Assembly: GCF_016735495.2 (NCBI RefSeq)
Contig: NZ_JAERQY020000001.1
Span: 1,550,001-1,614,000 of the forward strand
Source of the DNA: Lysobacter sp. MMG2
GTDB taxonomy: Bacteria > Pseudomonadota > Gammaproteobacteria > Xanthomonadales > Xanthomonadaceae
Direction of reading: 5' to 3'
Length of the DNA stretch: 64,000 nt
Shown: piece by piece, positions 42,312-50,758 of the stretch
How the letters are laid out: each line of letters starts with the position of its first letter
Numbering within the stretch: position 1 is the stretch's first letter
The notes under the pieces: generated by a model
Seen by the model: the letters and a program-made list of their open reading frames with translations, nothing else
Database searches by the model: none
Told to the model about the DNA's origin: nothing
Made by a program: the position numbers and the translations under genes

Positions 42312-44252
42312 TTACGACTTCGCCGGCTGCTTCGCCTTGGCGATCGTCTCTTCCACCGACTGCGTCGTGATCGGGTGGTAGCCCGCACGCGCCTTGGCGA
42401 AGGTGTCCTCGGCCAGCTTCAGGCCTTCGGGCGTCTTCACCAGTTCGACGTAGGTCGGCATTATCAGCTTGCGACGGCCGACGCGGCTGATGAACTCCGC
42501 CGCTGCCGCGTTCGCCTGCGTGTAGCCGCTGCGCACCGCCAGCGGGTACCAGCGCTGCGCGATCTCGCCGTTCGGCGTGCCGGTGAACTTGAACGCCGCA
42601 TCCAGCGCAGCCAGCTGCTCGGGCTTGAGCGTCTGCGGCATGCCGTCGATGAAGTGCACCCACTCCTGCGTGCTCCACTTCGCCGTCGCGCCCGATGTCG
42701 GCAGCGTGCCGCCGTCCAGCCACGCCTTGCGCGCGGCATCCACCGCGTCGAAGCGCGGCGACACGGTCTTCGGCGCGCTGTCCGGCACGCCCGGCTCGTA
42801 GATCCACTGGTCGAGCTCGGCTTCGGTGACCTTGCCCGGGTACTTGGCGAGCAGGTTGGCCTTGGCGTACTCGATGAACGTCGTGGTCGGGATCGACTGG
42901 AACGCGAAGTGGTTGAAGTATTCCTTCAGGAACGGATCGAACGCTTCGCGACCGTAGCGCTCTTCCAGGAATTGCAGGAACCACGCGCCCTTGGTGTAGA
43001 CGGTCGAGCTGCTCTGGCCGTCCGGATCGGACAGCGTGCCCGGTCGCAGCGCCATCACCTGCAGCTTGGGATCCAGCTCCTTGTACTCGGCGGCCAGCTC
43101 GTTACGCGAGATCACCTTCTCCATGTCGGCCGCTTCCTTGCCGTACAGGTCCTCGACGATGCGGTTCTCGACGTAGCTGGTGAAGCCTTCGTTGAGCCAG
43201 CTGTCCTTCGGCGTGGAGAACGTCACCAGGTTGCCCGACCAGCTGTGCGCGAGTTCATGCGCCACCAGCGAGACCAGCGACTTGTCGCCCACGATCACCG
43301 TCGGCGTGGCGAACGTCAGGCGCGGGTTCTCCATGCCGCCGTACGGGAACGACGGCGGCAGCACGAGGATGTCGTAACGCTCCCAGCGGTACGGACCGTA
43401 CAGGCGTTCGGCCGTCTGCATCATCTTGTCTGTGTCGGCGAACTCGGCGGCGGCCTTCTTCACCATGCCCGGCTCGGCCCACACGCCGGCGCGCTCGCTG
43501 ATCGGCTGGAACGTGAGGTCGCCCGCGGCGATCGCCAGCAGGTACGACGGGATCTTCTGCGGCATCTTGAAGCTGTAGTCGCCATCGCGCGCGGCCTTGG
43601 GATCGTTGTCGGCGCTCATCAGCACCATCGCGTCCTGCGGCGAGGTCACGTGCGCGGTGTAGGTGAAGCGCACGCGCGGCGTGTCCTGCAACGGCACCCA
43701 CGAACGCGCGTGGATCTGCTGCGACTGGCTGAACATGAAGGGCGTCTTCTTGCCCTGCGTCATCTCCGGCGTGAGCCACTGCAGGCCCGAGGCTTCCGGC
43801 GAGGTGTGGTAGGTCACGCGGATGCGCGCATTGCGCTGCGGCGATTCGATGGTGAACTTGTTGCCGAGCACCTTGTCCTTGTCGGCGACCGTGAACTTCA
43901 GGTCTTCCCACTTGCCGTCGCTGCGCTCGCCGACGACCTTCTCGACGGTGATGTCGCGCGTGTCCAGGATGAGCTGCGTCGCCTTCGGATCGAGCCAGTC
44001 CAGCGTGTAGGTCGCGCTGCCGCCGAGTTCCTTCTTGTCGAAATCGACCTTGAGTTCCAGTGCGAGGTCGTTGATGCGGACCTTGTCGGGTTCGGAGTAC
44101 GAGTACTCGTCCACTTCGGCGACGTTCTTCTGGTCGGCGGCGGCGGTCACGGCGGCATCCTTGTTGGCGGTGTCGGCGGGCGGCGCGGCATCGCGCGAAC
44201 AACCGGCGGCAAGGGCAGCGGCGAGGCACAGGGTCAGGATCGAATAACGCAT
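42312..44252 (-). CDS. M1 family aminopeptidase lipoprotein
   Basis: A 646-residue zinc metallopeptidase with a lipoprotein signal (LAAALAAGC). The exopeptidase motif GGMENP is at residues 305-310 and the zinc site HELAH is at 332-336 with the third ligand Glu355 in NEGFT. The C-terminal armadillo-like domain with DSAPKTVSPRFDA resembles leukotriene-A4-hydrolase-type M1 enzymes. It would remove N-terminal residues from peptides in the periplasm. It precedes the hydrolase gene by 48 nt of repeat. Confidence 0.92.
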   Translation of the reverse strand: MRYSILTLCLAAALAAGCSRDAAPPADTANKDAAVTAAADQKNVAEVDEYSYSEPDKVRINDLALELKVDFDKKELGGSATYTLDWLDPKATQLILDTRDITVEKVVGERSDGKWEDLKFTVADKDKVLGNKFTIESPQRNARIRVTYHTSPEASGLQWLTPEMTQGKKTPFMFSQSQQIHARSWVPLQDTPRVRFTYTAHVTSPQDAMVLMSADNDPKAARDGDYSFKMPQKIPSYLLAIAAGDLTFQPISERAGVWAEPGMVKKAAAEFADTDKMMQTAERLYGPYRWERYDILVLPPSFPYGGMENPRLTFATPTVIVGDKSLVSLVAHELAHSWSGNLVTFSTPKDSWLNEGFTSYVENRIVEDLYGKEAADMEKVISRNELAAEYKELDPKLQVMALRPGTLSDPDGQSSSTVYTKGAWFLQFLEERYGREAFDPFLKEYFNHFAFQSIPTTTFIEYAKANLLAKYPGKVTEAELDQWIYEPGVPDSAPKTVSPRFDAVDAARKAWLDGGTLPTSGATAKWSTQEWVHFIDGMPQTLKPEQLAALDAAFKFTGTPNGEIAQRWYPLAVRSGYTQANAAAAEFISRVGRRKLIMPTYVELVKTPEGLKLAEDTFAKARAGYHPITTQSVEETIAKAKQPAKS

Positions 44253-44283
44253 GCGTGGAACCGTTCTGGCGGGTGAGCGGCCG

Positions 44284-44359
44284 AGTTTAGCGCCTCCGGG
44301 AGGGCTCACGGCAGGACCGCGGCGGTCTTGCGGCATGCCGTACGGCAGCCGATGCCGTA
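44284..44359 (-). promoter_or_regulatory. Control region between the M1 and monooxygenase genes
   Basis: TAAACT (44289-44284, minus strand) is a likely -10 for the M1 gene. Upstream of it a perfect 12-bp palindrome TGCCGTACGGCA (44336-44347) and a second TGCCGTA half-site (44353-44359) could bind a regulator of either gene. No factor can be named. Confidence 0.35.
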
Positions 44360-44544
44360 TTCACTCTTCCCATTCCCGGCCAGGCGCCAAACCGGCAGTG
44401 TCGGACCTTAGGCAAAACCAACGCCCTGCCCACTCGGACGCAGCGGTCCCTTTGGGGCGCGACATGCGGGGAAAATAACCAACTGCACGGCACGGCGGCA
44501 GAGACTAGCCTGCGCCCCTTCGTCGAGATCGTAAGGAAGGCACC

Positions 44545-44850
44545 GTGACCCACCTCATCGCCATCGCCGCCACCGCTCGCGCCAAGGCGAACCGATCGGA
44601 AGAACTTGGCGCTGCGTTCATGGCGCTGGTAGCGCCGTCCAGAGCAGAGCCCGGATCAATCGTCTATGAGTTGCATCGCTCGACGCAGGACGCGGACCTG
44701 TGGATGGTCTACGAGGTCTGGGCGAGCCAGGAGGCCTTCGACGCCCACCTCGCTACTGCGCACCTCCAGGCGTTCCTCGGCCGGGCCCCCGAGCTCGTCG
44801 AGGGGGACATCGACATCCAGCCCTTCGTTCCGCTGACTCGCGCCCCGTAG
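44545..44850 (+). CDS. Antibiotic-biosynthesis-monooxygenase (ABM/YgiN-like) domain protein
   Basis: A 101-residue single-domain protein with the ABM ferredoxin-like fold pattern: THLIAIAATARAK strand, EPGSIVYELHRSTQD, WMVYEVWASQEAFDAHLAT and a His-rich helix. Members are quinol monooxygenases or small stress enzymes that need no cofactor; many take part in quinone redox cycling. It starts at GTG 44545 with a good AAGGAAGG site. It stands alone, converging with ubiE. Confidence 0.82.
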   Translation: MTHLIAIAATARAKANRSEELGAAFMALVAPSRAEPGSIVYELHRSTQDADLWMVYEVWASQEAFDAHLATAHLQAFLGRAPELVEGDIDIQPFVPLTRAP

Positions 44851-44926
44851 GCAGAACAGCTCCGATCCTTCCGGGCCCGACTCCGCCGAAATCCGGCTAC
44901 CTCGGGTCCGAAAGGAACATGACGGC

Positions 44927-45700
44927 TTACACCTTGTACCCGGTATGGATCGCCACGATCCCCGCCGACAGATTGCGGTAATCGCAACGCGCGAAGCCCG
45001 CCGCCTGCATCATCGATTTCAGCTCGTCCTGCGGCGGGTGCTTGCGGATGCTTTCGGCGAGGTACTGGTAGCTGTCGGCGTCGTTGGCGAACAGCTTGCC
45101 CAGGCGCGGCAGCACCTGGAAGGAATGGAAGTCGTAGATCGGCTTGAACCAGTCGGCCTTCACTTCCGAGAACTCCAGCACGCGCGCCTGGCCGCCGACC
45201 TTCAGCACGCGGTTCATCTCGCGCAGGGCGGCGTCCTTGTCGGTGACGTTGCGCAGGCCGAAGGCGATCGTCACCAGGTCGAACGTGCCGTCCGGGAACG
45301 GCAGCTTCTCGGCGTTCATCTGCACGTATTCGAAACCGCCAACCTTGCCCATGTCGGTCATGCGGTCGCGCCCGGTGCGCAGCATCGCGCCGTTGATGTC
45401 GCCCAGCACGATGCTGCCCGATGCGCCCACGCGGTCGCGCAGCAGCAGCGCGATGTCGCCCGTGCCGCCGGCCAGGTCGAGCACGCGGTCGCCGCGCTTC
45501 ACCTGCGCCGTGCCGACGAAGTAGCGCTTCCAAACGCGGTGGACGCCCAGCGACATCAGGTCGTTCATCAGGTCGTAGTTGCGCGCGACCGACGAGAACA
45601 CCTCGCCGACGAGCTTCTGCTTCTCGCCCGTGGGCACGTCGCGGAAACCGAAGTGGGTCGTGCCGGAGTTGGCGTCTTGCTTCTGGCTGGGATCGTTCAT
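44927..45700 (-). CDS. ubiE: Ubiquinone/menaquinone C-methyltransferase UbiE
   Basis: SAM-dependent methyltransferase of ubiquinone synthesis, 257 residues. The SAM-binding motif VLDLAGGTGDIALLL, FSSVARNYDLMNDLMSLGVHR and AFGLRNVTDKDAALREMNRVLK are the two UbiE signatures. A substrate loop YDFHSFQVLPRLGKLF follows. The ATG at 45700 has no ribosome site; GATAAT lies 6 nt upstream, so the mRNA is probably leaderless. It is divergent from the MFS pump gene, with 97 nt between the starts. Confidence 0.96.
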   Translation of the reverse strand: MNDPSQKQDANSGTTHFGFRDVPTGEKQKLVGEVFSSVARNYDLMNDLMSLGVHRVWKRYFVGTAQVKRGDRVLDLAGGTGDIALLLRDRVGASGSIVLGDINGAMLRTGRDRMTDMGKVGGFEYVQMNAEKLPFPDGTFDLVTIAFGLRNVTDKDAALREMNRVLKVGGQARVLEFSEVKADWFKPIYDFHSFQVLPRLGKLFANDADSYQYLAESIRKHPPQDELKSMMQAAGFARCDYRNLSAGIVAIHTGYKV

Positions 45701-45706
45701 GCGGCG

Positions 45707-45712
45707 ATTATC
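45707..45712 (-). promoter_or_regulatory. -10 box for a leaderless ubiE transcript
   Basis: GATAAT on the minus strand (5 of 6 matches to TATAAT) with exactly 6 nt to the ubiE ATG. Confidence 0.6.
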
Positions 45713-45797
45713 GCACCCCGTGCCAAACTGCGCCCCACCGGCCGCGCGCATCGAGGCGTCCCCGCCGGCCCCGCGCCCAGGGAGGACCACCGCGCCC

Positions 45798-47456
45798 ATG
45801 AGCCGTTACGCGCCGCGCGACTGGCTGCCGCACGAGCGGCCGACGCTGCCCGGATCGCCCTCGACCCCGCTGCACACGCCGGCGCGCCGCGTGGCCTTCG
45901 GCCTGGTCGGCTTCCTGGTCGCCATCACGGGCGGGCTGGGCAATGCGCTGGTCACGGCCAACCTGCTGAACCTGCAGGGCGCGATCGGCGCGACCTCGGC
46001 CGAGGTCCAGTGGCTGCCCGCCGCCTACGTGATGACCAACGTATCGGCGAATTTGCTGCTGGTGAAGTTCCGCCAGCAGTTCGGCCTGCGTCTGTTCACC
46101 GAAGTGTTCCTGGGCCTGTACGTGCTGCTGACCTTCGCGCATCTGTTCGTGCACGGGCTGGGCTCGGCGATCGCGGTGCGTGCGGCGCACGGCATTGCCG
46201 GCGCGGCGCTGAGCACGCTGGGCCTGTACTACATGATGCAGGCCTTCCCGGCCGCGCACCGGCTGCGCGGGCTGGTGGTGGGCATCGGCGTGGCGCAGCT
46301 GGCCACGCCGCTGGCGCGGATTTTCTCGGCCGAGCTGCTGGAGTTCGGCGAATGGCGCGGCCTGTACCTGTTCGAGCTGGGGCTGGCGCTGATTTCGCTC
46401 GGCGGCGTGCTGATGCTGCGGTTGCCGCCGAGCGACCGCATGAAAGTGTTCGAGAAGACCGACTTCCTCACCCTGGCCTTGTTCGCGCCGGGCATCGCGC
46501 TGCTGTGCGCAGTGTTGTCGCTGGGGCGCATCGACTGGTGGTTCGATGCGCCCTGGATCGGCTGGGCCCTGGCCGGTTCGATCGTGCTGCTGACCGCGGC
46601 CATCGCGGTGGAGCATTTCCGCGCGAACCCGCTCATCAACACGCGCTGGCTGGCGAGCGGGACGATGGTGCGGCTGGGCGTGTCCGTGCTGCTGATCCGC
46701 TTCGCGTTGTCGGAGCAGAGCACCGGCGCGGTGGGCTTCATGCAGGCACTGGGGTTGAACAACGACCAGATGCACAGCCTGTTCGCGATGGTGGCGCTGG
46801 GCTGTGCGGCGGGCATCGTCGCCAGCGCGATCACCATCCGCCCCAACCGGATGATCATCCCCTCCTCCATCGCGCTGGCCTGCATCGCCATCGGCGCACT
46901 GCTGGATGCGCAGTCCACCAACCTCACGCGCCCGCAGAACATGATGCTGAGCCAGTTCCTGATCGGCTTCGGCAGCACCTACTTCCTCGGCCCGGCCATG
47001 GTGCTGGGCATGGGCCAGGTCATCGGCCAGCCGCGCAACCTGATCACCTTCGTCGTGCTGTTCGGCATGGCGCAGAACCTGGGCGGGCTGATGGGCACGG
47101 CGGCGCTGGGCACGTTCCAGACGGTGCGCGAGAAGTTCCACTCCAGCCAGCTCGTCGAGCCCCTCACGTTGCAGGACCCGCTGGTGGCCGCACGCGTGCA
47201 GGCCGGCGCGTCGGCGTATTCGCGGGCCATCACCGACCCGGCCCTGTTGAACCAGCAAGGCGTGCGGGCGCTCGGCGCGGCCGCTTCACGCGAGGCCAAC
47301 GTGCTGGCCTACAACGATGTCTTCATGGCGATCGCCGCGATCGCGCTGCTCACGCTGGTCTGGATGCTCGTGCATCGCCTGCGCCTGCTGCAGCGCGACC
47401 GCGCCGCCGCCCGTGCCGCCTCCCCCTCCACGCCCGCCGCCACTGCCGCTCCATGA
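45798..47456 (+). CDS. MFS transporter, DHA2 (EmrB-like) family
   Basis: A 552-residue inner-membrane pump with about 14 hydrophobic segments, as in EmrB/FarB. The first loop (AEVQWLPAAYVMTNVSANLLLVKFRQQFG) carries the MFS motif A region, and a C-terminal periplasmic section (about residues 440-510) precedes the last segment. The ATG at 45798 follows AGGGAGGACC. Its stop overlaps the adaptor start (ATGA). No outer-membrane channel and no TetR/MarR regulator lies nearby, so it probably uses a shared TolC-type channel. Confidence 0.88.
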   Translation: MSRYAPRDWLPHERPTLPGSPSTPLHTPARRVAFGLVGFLVAITGGLGNALVTANLLNLQGAIGATSAEVQWLPAAYVMTNVSANLLLVKFRQQFGLRLFTEVFLGLYVLLTFAHLFVHGLGSAIAVRAAHGIAGAALSTLGLYYMMQAFPAAHRLRGLVVGIGVAQLATPLARIFSAELLEFGEWRGLYLFELGLALISLGGVLMLRLPPSDRMKVFEKTDFLTLALFAPGIALLCAVLSLGRIDWWFDAPWIGWALAGSIVLLTAAIAVEHFRANPLINTRWLASGTMVRLGVSVLLIRFALSEQSTGAVGFMQALGLNNDQMHSLFAMVALGCAAGIVASAITIRPNRMIIPSSIALACIAIGALLDAQSTNLTRPQNMMLSQFLIGFGSTYFLGPAMVLGMGQVIGQPRNLITFVVLFGMAQNLGGLMGTAALGTFQTVREKFHSSQLVEPLTLQDPLVAARVQAGASAYSRAITDPALLNQQGVRALGAAASREANVLAYNDVFMAIAAIALLTLVWMLVHRLRLLQRDRAAARAASPSTPAATAAP

Positions 47457-48541
47457 ACACACCCGCTCCAACTCCCGCCGCGCCCGACCCGTCCGCCTCG
47501 CGCCGGCGCCGGCGGCGCTGGCAGATGGCGGCCTTCGCCGGCGTTGCCCTGGCAGGCGTGCTCGTCGTGCTCTACGCCTGGCGCCTGCCGCCGTTCCGCA
47601 GCGCCATCCAGAGCACAGAGAACGCGATGGTGCGCGGCCAGGTGACGATCATTTCGCCGCAGCTCGGCGGTTACATCACCAAGGTCGCGGTGCAGGATTT
47701 CGACCATGTGCGGCGCGGCCAGCTGCTGGTGCAGATCGACGACCGCATCTACCGGCAACGTTTGGAGCAGGCGCAGGCGCGGCTGCAAAGCGAACGCGCG
47801 GCGCTGGCCAACGCGACCCAGGCGCGGCGCAGCGCGGAGGCGTCCGTGGTGCAAAGCGACGCCGCCGTGCGCAACGCGCAGGCGCTGGCGCAGAAGACCC
47901 AGGCCGACCTGCGCCGCATCGATCCGCTGGCGAAGCAGCAGCTGCTCTCGCAGGCCGATCGCGACCAGGCCCGCGCGGCCAGCACGCAGGCGCAGGCCGG
48001 CGTGAGCGAGGCGCTGGCCGGCGTGGAGATCGCGCGCCAGAGCGTGCGCAGCGTGTCGGTGAACATGGCGGTGCTGGAGGCGGCGGTCGCCAATGCGGAG
48101 GCGGCGTTGCAGCTGGCGCGCATCGACCTGGACAACACCCAGGTTCGCGCACCGCGCGACGGCCAGCTCGGCCAGGTGCAGGTGCGGCTGGGCGCGTTCG
48201 TCAATCCCGGCACGCAGTTGATGGCGCTGGTGCCCGAACGCATGTGGGTGGTGGCCAACATGAAGGAAACGCAGATGGAGCACGTGCGCATCGGCCAGCC
48301 GGTGACGTTCAGCGTCGACGCACTGGGCGGCGCGCGCCTGCGTGGACGCGTGGAGGAGATCTCGCCCGCCACCGGCTCGGAGTTCAGCGTGCTCCCGCCC
48401 GACAACGCCACCGGCAATTTCGTCAAGATCGCCCAGCGCATCCCGGTGAAGGTGTCCATCGACGCCGACCAGGCACCGGCGGCGCGGTTGCATCCGGGCA
48501 TGTCGGTGGTGGTGAGCATCGACACGTCGGGCGACCGCTGA
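47453..48541 (+). CDS. EmrA/HlyD family periplasmic adaptor
   Basis: A 362-residue membrane-fusion protein that partners the preceding EmrB-like pump. N-terminal anchor (AAFAGVALAGVLVVLYAW), lipoyl half IISPQLGGYITKVAVQDFDHVRRGQLL, a long coiled coil at about residues 105-215, the second half VRAPRDGQLGQVQVRLGAFVNPG and a C-terminal beta domain (VPERMWVVANMKETQMEHVRIGQPV). The pattern is that of EmrA rather than RND adaptors. Together the two give a tripartite drug-efflux system. Confidence 0.9.
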   Translation: MNTPAPTPAAPDPSASRRRRRRWQMAAFAGVALAGVLVVLYAWRLPPFRSAIQSTENAMVRGQVTIISPQLGGYITKVAVQDFDHVRRGQLLVQIDDRIYRQRLEQAQARLQSERAALANATQARRSAEASVVQSDAAVRNAQALAQKTQADLRRIDPLAKQQLLSQADRDQARAASTQAQAGVSEALAGVEIARQSVRSVSVNMAVLEAAVANAEAALQLARIDLDNTQVRAPRDGQLGQVQVRLGAFVNPGTQLMALVPERMWVVANMKETQMEHVRIGQPVTFSVDALGGARLRGRVEEISPATGSEFSVLPPDNATGNFVKIAQRIPVKVSIDADQAPAARLHPGMSVVVSIDTSGDR

Positions 48542-48565
48542 GGCGCGCGCTGGCATCATGCGCGC

Positions 48566-49051
48566 ATGACCGCTCCGCTCAACGCCCTGCGCTGGCAGGC
48601 CCGCCTGTTCCGCGAACTCGACGCCGGCACGCTGTACGCGCTGCTCAAGCTGCGTTCGGAAGTGTTCGTCGTCGAGCAGCAGTGCGTGTACCTGGATCCC
48701 GACGGCAAGGACACGCATCCGGACACGGTGCATGTGTTCGCGACCGACGACGACGGCGCCATCGCCGCCTACCTGCGCATCCTCGCGCCGGGCCTGAGCT
48801 ACCCGCAGGTGAGCTTCGGCCGCGTGCTCACCGCGCCGGCCTGGCGCGGCCGCGGCCTCGGCGATCCGCTGGTGCATCAGGCGCTGGCGCAGATCCAAGC
48901 GCGCTGGCCCGGCTGCGACGTGCAGATCGGCGCGCAGGCGCATCTGCAGCACTATTACGCGCGGCACGGTTTCGTGCCGTCTTCCGAACCCTACCTCGAC
49001 GACGGCATCGCGCACATCGACATGCTGCGTGCCGCTGGAGCTTCCGCATGA
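48566..49051 (+). CDS. elaA: GNAT acetyltransferase, ElaA family
   Basis: A 161-residue N-acetyltransferase. The ElaA opening (LYALLKLRSEVFVVEQQC), YLRILAPGLSYPQVSFGRVLT and the acetyl-CoA loop WRGRGLGDPLVHQAL are clear. ElaA substrates are unknown. A weak CATCAT lies 6 nt before the ATG and no ribosome site is visible. It starts 24 nt after the pump operon and its stop overlaps the next gene (ATGA). Confidence 0.88.
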   Translation: MTAPLNALRWQARLFRELDAGTLYALLKLRSEVFVVEQQCVYLDPDGKDTHPDTVHVFATDDDGAIAAYLRILAPGLSYPQVSFGRVLTAPAWRGRGLGDPLVHQALAQIQARWPGCDVQIGAQAHLQHYYARHGFVPSSEPYLDDGIAHIDMLRAAGASA

Positions 49052-49503
49052 TCCACACGCCCGACTACCGCGCCCTGCTCGCCACCGCCGTCGAGGAAGC
49101 CCGCAAGGGGCTGGCCGAAGGCGGCATTCCGATCGGCGCGGCGCTGTACCACGACGACGGCCGCCTGCTCGGCTGCGGCCACAACCGCCGCATCCAGGAG
49201 AACGACCCGTCGGTGCACGGCGAAACCGACGCCTTCCGCAAGGCCGGCCGCCAGCGCCGCTACCGCGACACCATCATGGTCACCACGCTGGCGCCGTGTT
49301 GGTACTGCAGCGGACTGGTGCGCCAGTTCAACATCGGCACGGTGGTGGTGGGCGAATCGGTGAACTTCCGCGGCGGCATCGACTGGCTGCGCGAGAACGG
49401 CGTCAAGGTGATCGACCTGGAAGACGCGCAGTGCATCGGCATGCTCGGCGATTACATCGCCGCGAACCCGGACGTGTGGAACGAGGACATCGGCGAGGAT
49501 TGA
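49048..49503 (+). CDS. Nucleoside/cytosine deaminase family protein
   Basis: A 151-residue zinc deaminase. The zinc motif is HGETDAF (His and catalytic Glu) and APCWYCSG (two Cys), in the HGE form of yeast-type cytosine deaminase rather than HAE of TadA; the C-terminal DIGED tail also resembles the Fcy1 family. It probably converts cytosine to uracil, but guanine or other bases cannot be excluded. The start overlaps elaA by 4 nt. Confidence 0.85.
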   Translation: MIHTPDYRALLATAVEEARKGLAEGGIPIGAALYHDDGRLLGCGHNRRIQENDPSVHGETDAFRKAGRQRRYRDTIMVTTLAPCWYCSGLVRQFNIGTVVVGESVNFRGGIDWLRENGVKVIDLEDAQCIGMLGDYIAANPDVWNEDIGED

Positions 49504-49507
49504 GCGC

Positions 49508-49918
49508 ATGCCGGCGTGGTCCTGCCCGAACTGCGGTCGCGTCTTCAACCGCGCCAACGTGAAGCACAGCTGCGGCACGGGCGACCGCGCGGCGATGCTG
49601 GCGAACAAGCCGGCGGCACTCGTGGCGCTGTACGAGGAACTGGAACGCACGGTGCACGGCTACGGCGACGTCGAGATCGTGCACAAGGATCGCTACGCGC
49701 TGCTGCGCACCACGCGCATCTTCGCCGACGTGGTGTTCATGAAGGACGCGTTGCGCCTGGCGTTGCAGCTGGACCGCGAGTTCGACCACCCGCAGTTCTT
49801 CAAGACCGCGCGCGATGAACGCGGCCGCGTGCAGCAGGTCGCGAAGCTGCGCGATGCGGCCGACCTGCGCGCCATCGAACCCTGCCTGCGCGCGGCCTGG
49901 CAGTTCGCCGCCGGCTGA
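49508..49918 (+). CDS. DUF5655-domain protein with a CxxC motif
   Basis: A 136-residue protein. Residues 6-22 (CPNCG ... HSC) form a small possible metal site, followed by the DUF5655 pattern NKPAALVALYEELERTV, VHKDRYALLRTTRIFADVVFMKD and LALQLDREFDHPQFFK. The domain often occurs in uncharacterised proteins, some linked with DNA metabolism, and has no known activity. The ATG at 49508 is 4 nt after the deaminase stop, within a GAGGATTG site, so the three genes are probably co-expressed. Confidence 0.75.
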   Translation: MPAWSCPNCGRVFNRANVKHSCGTGDRAAMLANKPAALVALYEELERTVHGYGDVEIVHKDRYALLRTTRIFADVVFMKDALRLALQLDREFDHPQFFKTARDERGRVQQVAKLRDAADLRAIEPCLRAAWQFAAG

Positions 49919-50009
49919 GGGTTTCAACCCGGCGCCGCGCTCGTGCATCCCAGGACGGGCTGACTTCCGCCACTGGCCCGTTCCGTCCCGCGTCCCTCAG
50001 GATTCCCGC

Positions 50010-50717
50010 ATGCACGCCCACGCCGGTTTCGAAACCCGCCATGACGCCCGCGACGTGCTCGGCACGCACCGGCACGGCGGCGCGTACGCGGCACTGGTGA
50101 TCGACGGCAGCCACGTCGAGGCCAGCCCCGACGGCCCCATCGCCTGCGAACCCGGCACGCTGGTCCTGCACCCGCGCTGGCATGCGCACGGCAACCGCTT
50201 CGGGCGGCTCGGCGCGACGGTGGCGAACCTCGACCTGGCCGATGCCGCCGCGCCGGACACGCTGCGCGTGCTGCGCGTACCGGACGCAAGGCAAGCACGG
50301 GCGGTGTTCACCGATGCGCCGCAGCGGCTGGGCGAACTCATCGCCGCGTGCACGCCGGTGCGCGCGCCCGAGCTGCATGCGTGGCAGGCGGAGTTCCTGC
50401 GGGAGCTGGAGCTGGGCGAGCTGGACGTCGCCACGCTGGCGCGCCGCGCGGGTGTCTCGGCCGCGCATGCCTCGCGCGTGTTCGCGGTTTCGCACGGAAT
50501 GCCGCCTCAGTTGTTGCGCCGCGAACTGCGCTGCCGCCGCGCTCTGCGCCTGCTGGCCGATGGCCTGGCACTGGCCGACATCGCCGCGCTCGCCGGATTC
50601 GCCGACCAGGCACACCTCAGCCGGACGCTGCGCGCCGCCACCGGCGCCACGCCGTCGCGGTTGCGGGGGCAGATCAAATGCGTTCAAGACGCCCCGCCCC
50701 GCCCCGCGCTGCAATGA
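50010..50717 (+). CDS. AraC-family transcriptional regulator
   Basis: A 235-residue regulator. The N-terminal half is a cupin-like sensing domain (GTHRHGGAYAALVIDGSHVEASPDGP, GTLVLHPRWHAHGNRF) with His residues that could bind a metal. The C-terminal AraC domain has two helix-turn-helix motifs (LATLARRAGVSAAHASRVFAV-like and LADIAALAGFADQAHLSRTLR). An AGGA precedes the ATG. It may regulate the downstream gene encoding a secreted protein with an HExxH motif, with which it nearly overlaps. Confidence 0.87.
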   Translation: MHAHAGFETRHDARDVLGTHRHGGAYAALVIDGSHVEASPDGPIACEPGTLVLHPRWHAHGNRFGRLGATVANLDLADAAAPDTLRVLRVPDARQARAVFTDAPQRLGELIAACTPVRAPELHAWQAEFLRELELGELDVATLARRAGVSAAHASRVFAVSHGMPPQLLRRELRCRRALRLLADGLALADIAALAGFADQAHLSRTLRAATGATPSRLRGQIKCVQDAPPRPALQ

Positions 50718-50758
50718 GCGTGAAGACGGCCGCCGGCCGTCGACCGAACGGATTCCCC

